Origin: Leptodactylus fallax
Taxonomy: Eukaryota; Chordata; Amphibia; Anura; Leptodactylidae
Direction of reading: 5' to 3'
Assembly: GCA_947044405.1 (NCBI GenBank)
Contig: CAMRHE010000458.1
Location: forward strand, 930,001-994,000
DNA length: 64,000 nt
Below the pieces are notes generated by a model. The model searched no databases, was not told where the DNA came from, and saw nothing but the letters and a program-made list of their open reading frames with translations. Of this stretch, positions 22,229-32,942 are shown piece by piece (within the stretch, counting starts at the first letter, position 1; every line of letters begins with the position of its first letter). The translations under genes were made by a program, and so were the position numbers.

Positions 22229-23930
22229 AATAGTGTAGTCTTCTGCTCTATTTGATAAAAGCCTTTCAGTAAAAGACATACACTGCACAGTATACCTTCT
22301 TTTTTAATATGGGAGCCTATGGGTGATGGAGATATGTATATATACACATATAACATATACATACTGTACATACATACACAAACATCTATATACAGTAACT
22401 TCAGGGGGCCCATAAGGTGTCTCTTCCTAATTTGGAGAGATCAGTACTGCAAACAATATATTACAGTTGGGGGGCCTGGTACAGATTTTACACTAGGACC
22501 CAGAAGCTTCATGTCACGTCTTTGTTTCTACCACATGATTAGTCTAACTATGAAGAACATGAGCAAAAGTGGTCACTCCATGTAATTATTTTATTATCAA
22601 ATTCAAAGTATAGCTTAATATAAATAACTTAACTCTTCATATTTTGTTCTTTGGTGAGAATAGGCTAGTTTATCTAGACACCTTAACAGTAATTTATAAT
22701 ATCTTTCTAGTGGTCTGGATATAATATTCCTAAACTAGCTGGGTTTATGTATTTTTTATTGACTCGTTTTAATGTTAAATTAAAGACTATGTGTTGGTGC
22801 CATATCCTTATCCTATTCCTGCACAAAGGCTTGGATCACACTTCAATCATTATAAAGTTACAATGGGGACTAAGTGTCCGTTTTGCATGCAGTCCTATAT
22901 TTTCCATCAGAAATGACATAATCTGACGAATGCACCACATTGTGCCAAAAATGCACCACAGTGCACCAAAGAAGCGTCATTTTTACGCCAGTGTCTAGTC
23001 GTAACCACAATAGTAAATCTGGCACAGAGTATTTGAGACATACAGTAAGCCCAAATGTATAAGCAGCACTCCAAAAGAGCAACATACAGCCGTATTTTGT
23101 TACAGCCACAAGTTCACAAGCAATTTCACCCCTGAGGTTCCGAGCATTTGAAACCTTTCAGGATGACCCATTTCACCCTGTACAGAACCATGTGCTTTGC
23201 TTTTACATCACTTAATTTGCTATTTTGGTAACTTGAACTGAATTATTCAATCACTGCAGTAGAAAGCAAGTACAGAAAACAATAGTGCATTAGATGAAAT
23301 GTCTGAAGGGGAGTCACAATATCAAAAGTCTATGTCAGTTTGATGGCCTGCAGCCACTAGAATATTGCCTGGGCAGTGTTTGCCTTACAAGTATTATTAG
23401 AGCATTTCTCCCCAGACACAGCTAATAAAAAATAAATCAGGTTTCACAATGATATCCTCTTTGCTCTGCACTTCTGCTTGTTTTATTGTGATACATTGAC
23501 CCCCAGCTATGTAGACACTGGAATACGAAAAAAAAAAAAAAAAACTGACTATCAGACAACATTACTTTCAAGTATAAGTAACTGTGCAATGAAAATTCAT
23601 TTTGGTAGCATGCATATGAAGTAATTGAAGGCATGAGATTAAAACAGACAGAGTTCACATGCTCAATTACAAATCCCGCTGAAATTGTTTAAGAAGCATT
23701 TCAATTAGGGTCAAGCGAACGACGCATATCAAAACAGCAGACGCCTGGCAGATGCCGGCAATTGTGGCACAAGTATATGGACATACTGGATACCTGGTTA
23801 CATAAGATTATACATGTAGTTGGTAGTATATTGTCTACCAATAAAATAATTTACGTAAAGCACACTATATGGTAATGCCCATTAACAGTTAGTTATTCAG
23901 ACACGCATAAAAATATAATGGTATCTATCT
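22229..23930. other. Mostly unassigned A/T-rich sequence
   Basis: A degenerate tatacata/catacata stretch lies at 22333-22395, followed by ggggcccataaggtgtctc-type wording seen in anuran repeats. A poly-A run occurs at 23527-23544. No gene is supported. Confidence 0.4.
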
Positions 23931-23931
23931 A

Positions 23932-23949
23932 TCTATCTATCTATCTATA
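23932..23949. repeat. (TCTA)n microsatellite
   Basis: Short tetranucleotide array. Related TCTA arrays sit at 24712-24727 and 25488-25515, each after the word gagtgctgcctt in the latter two cases, hinting that those two flank one inserted or duplicated segment. Confidence 0.85.
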
Positions 23950-24665
23950 GACAAAGGCTCTTGGGAGCTGAAACGATGCTGTAACGTCACTGCCTGTTCA
24001 GGTCTCTGCACCACCTTCTGCCCACACTCGGCGGCGCAGGAGGCGTGCTCAGTTTGATTCTTTGTTTAAGATTCTTGTTGCTCAGTCTGAACACTGTCCT
24101 AGACTATGTAATTGATTTTCTACCACACCCGTCTCAGCCCCTTGATTTTCCCCTTCTCCACTAATAGTTAATCTCAGCCTTGCCTGTGTGACTGACAGCC
24201 TGTCTGCCAATCCAGTCTGGGGCGGGTCCTGACTTTCTATAAACAGGTTGTCAGCCCTCACATGCTCGCTGGCTATTGATTCTGTTTTGTGACTTGTCCC
24301 TGCTAGCTCCTTTTCTGCTATTCCCTGAATTCCTATTTCTGACCTCTGGCTTTGTTTTTTGACTATTTTCTTGGATTGTGATTTTGTACTGCATTGCTCG
24401 ACTGTTACCGACCCCTTGGCTTGCTCACTCTGCTTCTGTGTTGTTTTGTCTTGTCCTGTTCTGTGTGTCACTTATATTAGGAAGGGACTGATCGACCAGT
24501 TTCTGGCTGTCGCGTAGGACAGATCGGGCAAGTTAGCCAGGGACAGTGGGGGGGGGGGGGGTTCAGCTTTAGGGCTCACTGTCTTGTTGTGCCCCTCTCC
24601 TCAGGGTTCTGCAGCAGCACTGGGGAATTGCTCAACTGGCAATTCCCTTACAGTTGCATGATGGA
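23950..24665. repeat. GC/pyrimidine-rich interspersed repeat (unclassified)
   Basis: A block rich in tgcctgtgtg, ctgacctctgg and ttgtcttgtcctgttctgtg-like pyrimidine wording, ending in a run of 14 G at 24548-24561 and caattcccttaca. I recognise the wording from high-copy anuran repeats, but no class marker is visible. The 129-codon minus-strand frame in it has low-complexity composition and is not called. Confidence 0.4.
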
Positions 24666-25487
24666 ATAAATCTCACCAGAAGTGTCTGAACTGACTACAG
24701 GAGTGCTGCCTTTTCTATCTATCTATCACATCAAAAAAGAAGAGCAGCACAATATAAATATATAAATGGTGGGTGCAAATCCACGATCAATAGCCAAAAG
24801 AACTGAGAAAGGTTTATAAATGCATCCAGAAAGATTATGGGAAAACAAGATCTATACCAAAAAATATAAAAATTTTTTATTGAAAAGCGCGTCAGGCATT
24901 AGCGCTATCCTCCCCCTGTGGTGTACATTGATCTCCATATCCTCTCTATATTCACCATCATGTCTCTGGGTATGTGTTTATTATGTTCTCTCTATGTTAT
25001 CATATGATTATTTACATTTATTTATTACTGGTTACTCTTGTTACTACATCTTATCACATATCCAGCTTATAGCAGGATTTATTTGGATATAATTATATTC
25101 TATATCTATTTATGCATTCCTTTTTCCTGCTATCTATATCCTTTGTCATACCATGGGTATGTTATTTGAGATAGATCACACGGAGAGAGGGCTAGGTATC
25201 TTGGTCACTGTTTTTCAGTGATTCCTTGTTGTATGTTTCCCTATTTATATACTTTTATGTCATTATTTGATTATTTTCAATAATTTTTTTAAATATTATT
25301 TGTTATATATCTTGTTTTCTCATATTCTTTTTGGATGTGTATATGATACTCTTTATGGGATATTTGTTATTTTTGAGGAACGTTTATCTTGTTTAAAAGT
25401 TTATAAATGAACTGAAATGTCATACTGCTGGGCTAAATAGAGTCCCCTTTTTTCACCATTCATTGGAGTGCTGCCTTCTTTTTTGTC
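24666..25487. repeat. Probable interspersed repeat between two TCTA arrays
   Basis: gagtgctgccttttctatc (near 24701) and gagtgctgccttctttttt (near 25467) both precede TCTA arrays. The intervening block contains aagcgcgtcaggcattagcgc (with one mismatch, a short palindrome). This may be an insertion or segmental duplication. No coding signal. Confidence 0.35.
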
Positions 25488-25515
25488 TGTCTATCTATCT
25501 ATCTATCTATCTATC
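25488..25515. repeat. (CTAT)n microsatellite
   Basis: Tetranucleotide array of about seven units. Confidence 0.88.
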
Positions 25516-25656
25516 GTCTATCCACATTGACTAAGCTGCACAATCTGTAACTTATAACAGTACTTACAGAGGGCATTTATCAAGAGAAATATTTGGATGC
25601 CAGTCTTGATAATCCCTGAGTCACTGGAAGATTTGCTTGATTTATAATGAAGCATG

Positions 25657-26097
25657 CAGTTGAAACCAGAAGTTTCATACATACACTATATAAAAAGACA
25701 CATATGCATGTTTTTCTCACTATCTGACATGAAATCAGAATAAACCTTTCCCGTTTTAGGTCAATTAGGATTACCAAAATTATTTATATTTGCCAAATGC
25801 CAGAATAATGAGAGAGAGAGAATTTTTTAAGGCATTTTTATTACTTTCTGCAAATTCAAGTTTACATACACTAAGATTACTATGCCTTTAAACTATTTGG
25901 GACAGCCCATATGATGATGTCATGTCTTTGGAAGCTTCTGATAGGTTTATTAGCAACATCTGAGTTTAGAGAAACACCTGTGGATGTATTTTAAGGCACA
26001 CCTGAAACACACTGCTTCTTTTTGTAACATCATGGGAAAGTCTAAAGAAATCAATCAAGACATCAGAAAGAGAATTGTGGACTTGCACAAAAAATTG
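25657..26097 (+). mobile_element. 5' stub of a Sleeping Beauty-like Tc1 element
   Basis: Starts cagttgaaaccagaagtttc, with the repeated word agtttacatacacta near 25858. This inner/outer direct-repeat arrangement is characteristic of IR/DR-type Tc1 elements such as the Sleeping Beauty relatives. An ATG at 26032 begins M-G-K-S-K-E-I-N-Q-D-I-R-K-R-I-V-D-L-H-K, then the element stops abruptly near 26097 and a different long repeat begins. About 22 transposase codons remain. The right end is absent from this window. Confidence 0.85.
26032..26097 (+). pseudogene. Tc1 transposase N-terminal fragment
   Basis: Only the first ~20 codons of a Tc1 transposase (start of the first helix-turn-helix) survive before the junction near 26097. 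Sequence after the junction is unrelated to transposase. Confidence 0.85.
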
Positions 26098-28268
26098 CAA
26101 TTTTTACTTTTCATTATCAGTTGCACATTCATTTCTGGAAATTAAATTAATGTAACACCCAAGGGTTAAAAATGCTCACTTGATAAATTCCTTCAATGGT
26201 GTAGTTTCCAAAATGGGGTCCTCCATATTCCACTTTACTGCCAACTCAGGGGCTCTGCAAAAGTGTCATGACGTCCAAAAACCAAACTGTGCACCAAAAC
26301 CAAAATAGTGCTCCTTCCCTTTTGTGCCCAGCTGTGTTCCCAAACAGCAGTTTATACCTACATATGACATTAAGTACGTTATCCTGGGTACAACAGTGTC
26401 ATACATGTGGGCATAAACTGCTGTTTGGGCACACAGCAGGACGCAGATGTGAAGAAGCTCTATGTGCTTTTGGACCGCAGATTTAGATTGTTGGTTTCTG
26501 GATGCCATGTCACATTTGCAGAGACCCTAAAATTGCCCCTACAAAATGGGGTCACTTCTTGGGGAATTCCAATTTACCGTCACCTCCACGGCTCTGCAAA
26601 AACAACATGGCATCCAGAAAGTCCCTCTAAATCTATACTCCAAAAGCTAAAAAGTGCAGTGCTCCTTCTCTTCTGAGCCCTGCTGTGTGCCCAGACAGCA
26701 GTTTTACACCCACATATACAACTTCTTTGTAACCAGGATATCCCACTTAATAGTTTTAGGAATGTATGTCTCTGATGACACAAAGTGAGCACAATATATT
26801 GAGCACTGAAATGGCATATTTCTTTCAACATTTAAATTTTCACTTTGTACATTCATATTTGGGAAGCACTATTGGTATCAAAATGATAATACCCCTTGAG
26901 AAATTCCTTGAGGGGTGTAGTTTGTATAATGCGGTCACCGTTGAGGGGTTTTCATTGTACTGGTACTTTAGGGGCCCTGCAAATGGGACATGGCACCTGA
27001 AAACTATTCCAGCAAAATCTGCCCTCCAAAATCTAAATAGCGCTCTTTCTATTCTGAGCCCTGCCATGTACCCATAAAACATTTTATGACCACATATGGG
27101 GTATTCCCGTGTTCAGGAGAAATTGTGCAACAAACTATGGAGTGCTTTTGCTTTTCTTCTTTAACTCTTTGTAAAAATGAGAAAATTGGAGCCAAGTGAT
27201 CAGTTTATTGGAAAAAAAAGTAATTGGGGTCAAAATGTTCACTGTACCCCTTTAAAAATTTCTTGAGGGGTGTAGTTTGTAAAATAGGGTCACTTTTTGG
27301 GGGTTCCCATTGTATTGGTACTCTAGGGATTCTGCAAATATGACATGGCACCCAAAAACTATTCCAGCAAAATCTGCTCTCCAAAAGCCAAATAGTGCTC
27401 TTTCCATTCTAAACCCCACCGTGTACCTATACAGCAGATTATGAACACATATGGGGTATTGCCATGCTCAAGAGCAATTGTTTATCAACTTGTGGGGTGC
27501 CTTTTCCCTTACGTGCGCTGCCGTGTTCCCAAACATCAGTTTACACCCACATGTTGGGTATTTCTGTGCTCAGTAAAAATTGTGTAACAAACAGTGAGAT
27601 GCATTTTCACCTTTAACCCCTTGTGAATGTGTTAATTTTAGGACTAAATGAATGCATTCTTGAAAAAAAATTAAAAACGTCAAAATTTCACCTCTATATT
27701 GTTTTAATTCCCATGAAATGCTTAAAGAGTTAAAAAACTTACCAAATACTGTTTTGAATTATTTGAGGGGTGCAGTTTTGAAAATGGGGTGATTTATGGG
27801 GGTTTCTAATATATAGTCCTTTAAAATCCCTTTCAGAATAGAAGTGGTCCCTAACAAATGGGTTTGGGGTATTTTCTTGTAAATCTGGAAAATCTTTGTT
27901 AGACTTTGTTAATCCTTCTAATGTCCAAAATAAATTAAAAAATGCTGCCAATATAAAGCAGAGATATCGTAGATAATATTTATTAATGTATTTGGGTGGT
28001 AAAACTGTCTGAAAAGCAGAGCATTTCACATTTTGAAAACTGCTAATTTTTCCACATTCCCATCAAATTTCCTATTTTTTTTATAAATTAATGGAAAAAA
28101 TATTGCTCATTGTTTACCACTAACATGAATTACAATGTGTCATGAAAAAACAATCTCAAGATCACATAAGTTAAAGCATCTCAAAGTTATTGCCGCATGA
28201 AGTGACAATTTTGAAAAAAAGAGACCTGGTCATTAAGGTACTTTTATGCCCAGTTATTAAGGGGTTAA
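26098..28268. mobile_element. Long anuran-type repeat with internal ~400-bp periodicity (copy 1, left-truncated)
   Basis: The block gaggggtgtagtttg/c...aaaatggggtcac...tttccattgt...ctctgcaaa...gacatggca...ctccaaaa...tagtgctc-ctt-cc...cccacatatggggta recurs about every 370-420 bp (near 26200, 26540, 26910, 27270, 27770). The right end reads gttattaaggggttaa. A second copy (46544-49441) has both ends. The short opposed frames are repeat artefacts. No transposase motif is seen, so it is probably a non-autonomous DNA element. Confidence 0.7.
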
Positions 28269-28860
28269 TAAATCATTTCCACAGTGTTTTTTTTTTTTGT
28301 CTACATTACAGTGTATTGCATAAATTGTAGTGTTGTCCTTAGTTAGTATGGACTAAGCAGAACTCTTTAAAGAACTTGTACACATATGCTAGAAGGCTTG
28401 GAGAATTTCACTGGTAACAGTCACTAAAGTTTGTTTATTGTAGCTGTAAAGTGGTGCAGATGCACACCTTAAATAGATGATTGTCCCCACAAACAGTTGC
28501 GTAGATAGACAGGGGAGTTATCTAGCCACTGTTCACTCTGCGCATGGTTTGACTCTGCGCATGGGGTCCAGCGGATCATGCAATGACCTTTAATAGGTGG
28601 AAGTTGTGTGTTGCTCTCCTGCTTTACAACCTATTGATGTCAGGAGCTACCCAGGTCAGGGCAAGAAGGGAATGCTATTTAAGGGACCATTCCCTGGAGG
28701 GGAGAGGGAGGAGTGTATGCAGTTTGCTGGAAAGGAGCTGTGGCTCACTGCACAGAGGTATGCATGCAGGGCTTCTACTTAGCGGTGACTGTCATTTGTA
28801 TGAGGTGGCCATCGCATTCCACATGCTGAACCTGGTAAATTGATTGTGGAAGAGTGAAGT
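28269..28860. other. Unassigned sequence with a short tandem and a TATA-like word
   Basis: gactctgcgcatgg occurs twice in tandem near 28535-28565. Downstream, ctatttaagggac precedes a purine-rich block (ggaggggagagggaggag). This could be part of an LTR or promoter, but I see no supporting frame or terminal motif. Confidence 0.3.
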
Positions 28861-28863
28861 AAT

Positions 28864-28995
28864 CAGGCAATACCTTTTAGAGGCTAACTGAGTATATTTG
28901 ATGGTAAGCTTTCAGGAGCACTAGCTCCCTTCATCAGACATGGTGTTATACAAGAAACTGAAAATTCACAGATTTTTTTATACCCTAAAGACATG
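28864..28995 (-). ncRNA. Hammerhead-ribozyme-like motif, candidate 3
   Basis: Minus strand: ACACC upstream, then CTGATGA (28937-28931), stem II (AGGGAGC-TAGT-GCTCCT, one bulge), GAAA (28913-28910), GCT that can pair with a later AGC, and a GGT further on that can pair with ACC as part of stem I. The core and stem II are intact; the base expected as U before the cleavage step appears to be C. It sits in the wording 'ctttcaggagcactagctcccttcatcag' (interrupted here), known to me from repeats near Penelope-like elements; that link is inference. Confidence 0.45.
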
Positions 28996-28999
28996 GACC

Positions 29000-29960
29000 T
29001 TCAAAGGATCTTAGAATCCTTAAAAAAAAACAAAATGCAATCTAAGTAGAGAAGTTATTTACAACACCATCAAAGTCAAGAACCTTCCTCCACCAGCACT
29101 GCTAGGCGACATGCAATACATGCACAAAATAAAGCACACATATTACATCCGTGTGAAAATGTCATTAAAGTAAATATGATAAAGCTTATATTGTGGCCAA
29201 CTGGGGATTTTTAGAATTCAAAAAACTGATAAAAAACCATATAAAAACATTCAAATCTTACTTGTATAACTGTTGACTTAAATATGTTTTTCACTGTGAT
29301 ATTTTAGGAGGGCAAAAAGCTTTGTGCAAACAATTCCTGTTCATAGCCCAGCCCTTTCTTTTCCTTACTTTTGATGATTATTTTAGAATATTTTCAACAG
29401 AATTTCAAGAGAGTCAGCATTATGCCTTTTTATGTTGCGTTGAAATAATTAAATGTAAAAGGCAGCATTATTCTCCTTCCATCTGCTCTCTGACTAAAAT
29501 ACATGGAGTCCCACTGTTTATTTTATAGTCTAAGCACTTCATTATGTATTCCACTCAGGAAAAAAAAATCTCTGCAATATGTCTGACTGTTCAGAGCACT
29601 TATGTTGTTATTTCAGATAAAGAGAGAAGATGTCTGGAGTGAAACCACTGTAACAGGTTAAGATTCTAGAATTGATGGAGGTCACATGCATGCAAATTTC
29701 TTTTTGTTAGAGAGGTTAAGTAGTAGGTATGTACAGTTGATGATGACTATTATACGTAGACAAGGAACATGAAGATACCATTTCTACTTAGGGAGAGTGC
29801 AATGAAGGAATAAGGAGTCTTATAGGCCATGCAATGCTCCTTGGAAAAAGGTTTGTAAACTAGTTTTCTCTTTCTGTTCACCGGACATTGACTGCCAAAA
29901 GGTGGTGCTAGAAGCACAGCTTTCTTTGTTTTGAAAAGAGATAATTTGCAGAATACGAAT
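29000..29960. other. A/T-rich sequence, no gene seen
   Basis: No defendable frame or repeat terminus. Confidence 0.45.
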
Positions 29961-29961
29961 T

Positions 29962-30259
29962 CACTATATGGACAAAAGTATTGGGACAATTACGTACACA
30001 TTACACCCACAGGCTGTTTTATGACATCACATTTTAAATTCATAGGCATAAATATGGGGTGCAGCCCTTCGTGAGCCAGGCCCTCTTTTCTACTGATGTT
30101 GGACAAAAAGACCTAGCCTCCTTTCTAGTTTATCACAAAGGTTTTGGGGTTGAATTCAGGACTTAGTGCCTCCTGTCAAGTTGAAAGCGTACAACTGTCC
30201 AAAATGTTTTGGCATGATGAAATACTGAGATTTCCCTTAACTGGAACTGAGGGGGCCTA
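29962..30259. mobile_element. Tc1-type terminal fragment
   Basis: Begins cactatatggacaaaagtat and continues with tgggacaattacgtacac, gtccaaaatgttttggcatg and ggaactgaggggcctag, wording typical of a fish/amphibian Tc1 family or its MITE. The expected inverse terminus is missing; a palindromic/minisatellite composite follows. A different fragment of similar ancestry is at 58790-59070. Confidence 0.65.
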
Positions 30260-30327
30260 GAGTAACCCAATAATATTATTTATTATACTAGGAATGGCTG
30301 GGCCCCAAGGCGAACATTTGACATGGA

Positions 30328-30342
30328 CCCCCCCCCCCCCCC
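30328..30342. repeat. Poly-C run
   Basis: Fifteen consecutive C just upstream of the inverted minisatellite array. Such runs are mutation-prone and error-prone in assembly. Confidence 0.9.
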
Positions 30343-30361
30343 GGCAACCGCCCCCCCTGCA

Positions 30362-30515
30362 CAATCTGCATTCCTGCACACACTATTATGCCCCATAGTG
30401 GCCCCTGCACACACTATTATTCTGCATAGTGGCCCTTGCACACAGTATTCTGCCCCATAGTGGCCCCTGCACACAGTATTATGCCCCATAGTGGCCCCTT
30501 CATATAGTATTATGT
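30362..30515 (-). repeat. Minisatellite, same ~30-bp unit, inverted, about five copies
   Basis: Units of the type cacacactattatgcccca followed by tagtggcccctg are the reverse complement of the arrays at 3280 and 31532. It lies immediately upstream of the palindromic repeat unit with hairpin E. Confidence 0.85.
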
Positions 30516-30599
30516 GCACTCCTCGCTACCTCTTCAATGTTGGACCAGATGTCACGTGAGCCAGGCATGCATCACGACGCATAATGATGCCTGCTGGAG

Positions 30600-30703
30600 C
30601 GCAGGAGAGGTAAGTAACAGTGTTTTTTATGTTCCCTCAACCCCTCGGGGCCTCTGATCATTATACTCTGGGGTCTGAAAAGACCTCAGAGTATAATGAT
30701 AGC
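30600..30703. repeat. Hairpin and half-unit of the palindromic repeat (copy E)
   Basis: gaggtaagtaacagtgtttt (30607) is the closing arm; the hairpin at 30659-30701 pairs cattatactctggggtct with agacctcagagtataatg around a short loop. One mismatch in 18 stem pairs. Confidence 0.7.
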
Positions 30704-30704
30704 A

Positions 30705-31000
30705 GTGTTTGTGGGGTTCACGCAGTGGTGCACCGCTAATGAGGCGAAGTGAGGCGGCCGCCTCAGGCGGCACTGTCCGTTACTGTCTGGGGGGGGCGGC
30801 ATTTTTACTATTCAATGTAAACCAGCCCAGGACAGCCTGCTTTAAAAAAAAAACTGTGCGCGGCCTGTCCTGGGCTGGTTTACGAGACGTCGCATCTCAG
30901 CGCAGACGGCGATACAATGACGTCATCGCACCGCCTACGCTGAAACACAGACGTCGCGGACAAGAAGAGGAGGCAGCGGCGGCTCCGTCAAGGCATCGCA
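30705..31000. repeat. GC-rich interspersed repeat
   Basis: gaggcggccgcctcaggcgg lies next to a pair of inverted words: accagcccaggacag (near 30821) and ctgtcctgggctggt (near 30867). Unclassified. The 98-codon frame across it reflects GC-rich composition. Confidence 0.45.
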
Positions 31001-31187
31001 GGTAGGTGCGGATAACTTTTTTTTTCTATATAAATAGGCTCGAACCTGCTGGAGTATCCCTGGCAGGTAACGGCCTATTCATTTACCTACCCCGCGTCTG
31101 CTCGTGGCCGCCTCCACTACCCTTTCTGCTATGGGATGCAGAAGGGGGAAGTGGATGCCGCTGTGAACAGCCGCGGGCTGCAAATAC

Positions 31188-31516
31188 TACTATTATTATA
31201 CTTCGGGGTCTTTTCAGACCCCGAAGTATAATAATCGGAGGCCCAGGGGAGGTGAGGGAACATAAAACCATATCCTACTTACCTCTCCTGCGATCGGTGT
31301 TACTCCGAGCAGGCTTGGGGCCTCTGGTGACGTCATCAGGTCGCGTCGCCGGCTTGATCACGTGAGGTGTGCGCGCAATTAAACAGGGCCAAAAGCTGCA
31401 AGGAGTGCATCGGTGTCCAGGATAGGTAAGTAACACTGTTTTTTATGTTTGTCACCTCCCTGGATCTCCAACCATTATACTCTGGGGTCTGAAAAGACCC
31501 CAGAGTATAATAATAG
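31188..31516. repeat. Complete palindromic repeat unit bounded by two hairpins (copies F and G)
   Basis: Hairpin F (31192-31235) has a perfect 20-bp stem around ttttca-type loop bases; hairpin G (31473-31514) pairs attatactctggggtct with agaccccagagtataat. Between them, ggcccaggggaggtgagg is inverse to gtcacctccctgg, and aacataaaaccatatcctac is loosely inverse to gtaacactgttttttatgtt. This is the clearest whole unit: hairpin, arm, GC-rich core, arm, hairpin. Confidence 0.75.
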
Positions 31517-31531
31517 TTCATTTGTGCACCA

Positions 31532-32041
31532 CTATGGTGCATAATACCGTGTGCAGGGATCATTGTGGAGCATAATACCCTGTGCAGGGGCCCTGTGGAG
31601 CATAATACTAGTACAGGGGCCACTATGGAGCATAATACCAGTACAGGTGCCACTATGGAGCATAATACCAGTGCAGGGGCCACTATGGGGCATAATACCA
31701 GTGCAGGGGCCACTATGGAGCATAATACCGTGTGCAGGGGCCACTGTGGTGCATAATACCATGTGCAGGGGCCAATATGGAGCATAATTCCGTGTGCAGG
31801 GGCCAATATGGGGCATGATACCTTGTGCAGGGGCCACTAGGGAGCATAAAACTGTGTGCAGGGGTTGCTGTAGAACATAATACCGTGTGCAGGGACCACT
31901 ATGGAGCATAATACCATGTGCAGGGGCCGCTGTGAGGCATAATACAATGTACAGGGGCCACTATGGAGCATAATACTGTGTGCAGGGGCCGATGCGAGGA
32001 ATAATACAGTGTGCAGGGGCTACTGTGGAACATTATAGTGT
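31532..32041 (+). repeat. Minisatellite, ~30-bp unit, about 17 copies
   Basis: Units such as gagcataataccgtgtgca plus ggggccactatg repeat from 31532 to 32041. It begins about 15 bp after hairpin G. Period near 30 makes reading frames stay open on both strands (up to 156 codons), which are artefacts. Confidence 0.92.
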
Positions 32042-32640
32042 GTGTAAATGGGGAGCTATAAACAGGGGCTATGACGCCTGTTTATATTATACGCTGTCTG
32101 TTTATAGTGGCCGTGTGATGTAATTCCAGCCTTGTCACATACTGTAGACATGTATAGGATGAGGTTGTAGTTACATTACATGGCCGCTATAAGATGAATG
32201 ACACTATGTAAACAGAGAAGCGGTCACGGCGCTTACACAGGTACCATTCAAACAGCTGATCAGTGGGGGTCCTGGGTTTTTGAGCCCCACTGATTAGTTT
32301 ATGAATGACCTGGAAAATCTTTTAATTAGTTAACATCTGGGGTATTATTAATTAGGGGCACTATTTATACAGGGTACACACGGACATTATTAATATAAAG
32401 ATGCACTTGGGAGTATTTTTCATTATGGGGGGTTATAACATATATTTTATAATTGGGGTAGCAGCAGGATGGGGGCTTTGTGTAGGTGAGGACAATGTGG
32501 GTCAGGTGCCTGGAAATGTGAGGAGCCAAAGATGTCTGTGTTGCAAACTTTACAGAGACAAGTCACAGCTGGAAGAAGTGGCCATGGCGGTCCAAAGGGA
32601 AGAGAAGGGAAATGTGACCGATTAGTCAGAGACGTCACCT
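32042..32640. repeat. Composite-repeat tail
   Basis: Contains tcacggcgcttacacaggtacc and cagctgatcagtgggggtcc (each partly shared, with changes, with 3570-3640 after the first minisatellite). The same order of hairpin, minisatellite and tail at 3.2 and 31.5 kb supports one ancestral composite element. Confidence 0.5.
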
Positions 32641-32802
32641 GTAAGTCACAAAATGTTACTGCCCTGTATTCACCTAAATGATAGAGGATAAATACCTGAG
32701 TGATGGCGGTCTGTCTGCTGAGACCCCCACTGGACCTGAGAATTGTTTTTAACCCCCACTGGGTGGGAATCCAGCCTGACCGCAGCCATATATAGGTGTG
32801 TA

Positions 32803-32942
32803 GCTTGGTGGATGGACGAACCCGCGTGGCTCTCATTCACTTCAATGGGAGTGCCAAAGATAGCCGAAGTCCAGTTTTCAGCTATCTGCGGCGCTCCTAT
32901 TATAGAGAATGGGGGCCGCGTGGGCTCGTCCATCCACCAAGC
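32803..32942. repeat. Foldback hairpin (140 bp)
   Basis: gcttggtggatggacgaacc at the left is inverse to the right arm ggctcgtccatccaccaagc (one mismatch over the outer 20). Centre includes ttcacttcaatgggagtgcc and ctcctattatagagaatgg. Non-coding MITE-like structure. Confidence 0.65.

Noticed and set aside
21653..22255. 200-codon frame
   Set aside because: It runs from A/T-rich sequence through a GC-rich hAT MITE with known borders; no domain is visible.
24082..24471. 129-codon minus-strand frame rich in Gln, Lys, Ser
   Set aside because: It is the reverse of a pyrimidine-rich interspersed repeat and shows only low-complexity composition.
31336..31909. Long open frames (125 and 156 codons) with repetitive peptide
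   Set aside because: They lie across the ~30-bp minisatellite. A period divisible by three leaves frames open on both strands; there is no other coding evidence.
31532..32041. Regularly spaced repeats resembling a CRISPR array
   Set aside because: Repeats are contiguous with no unique spacers, no cas genes are near, and the DNA is of a vertebrate. It is a minisatellite.
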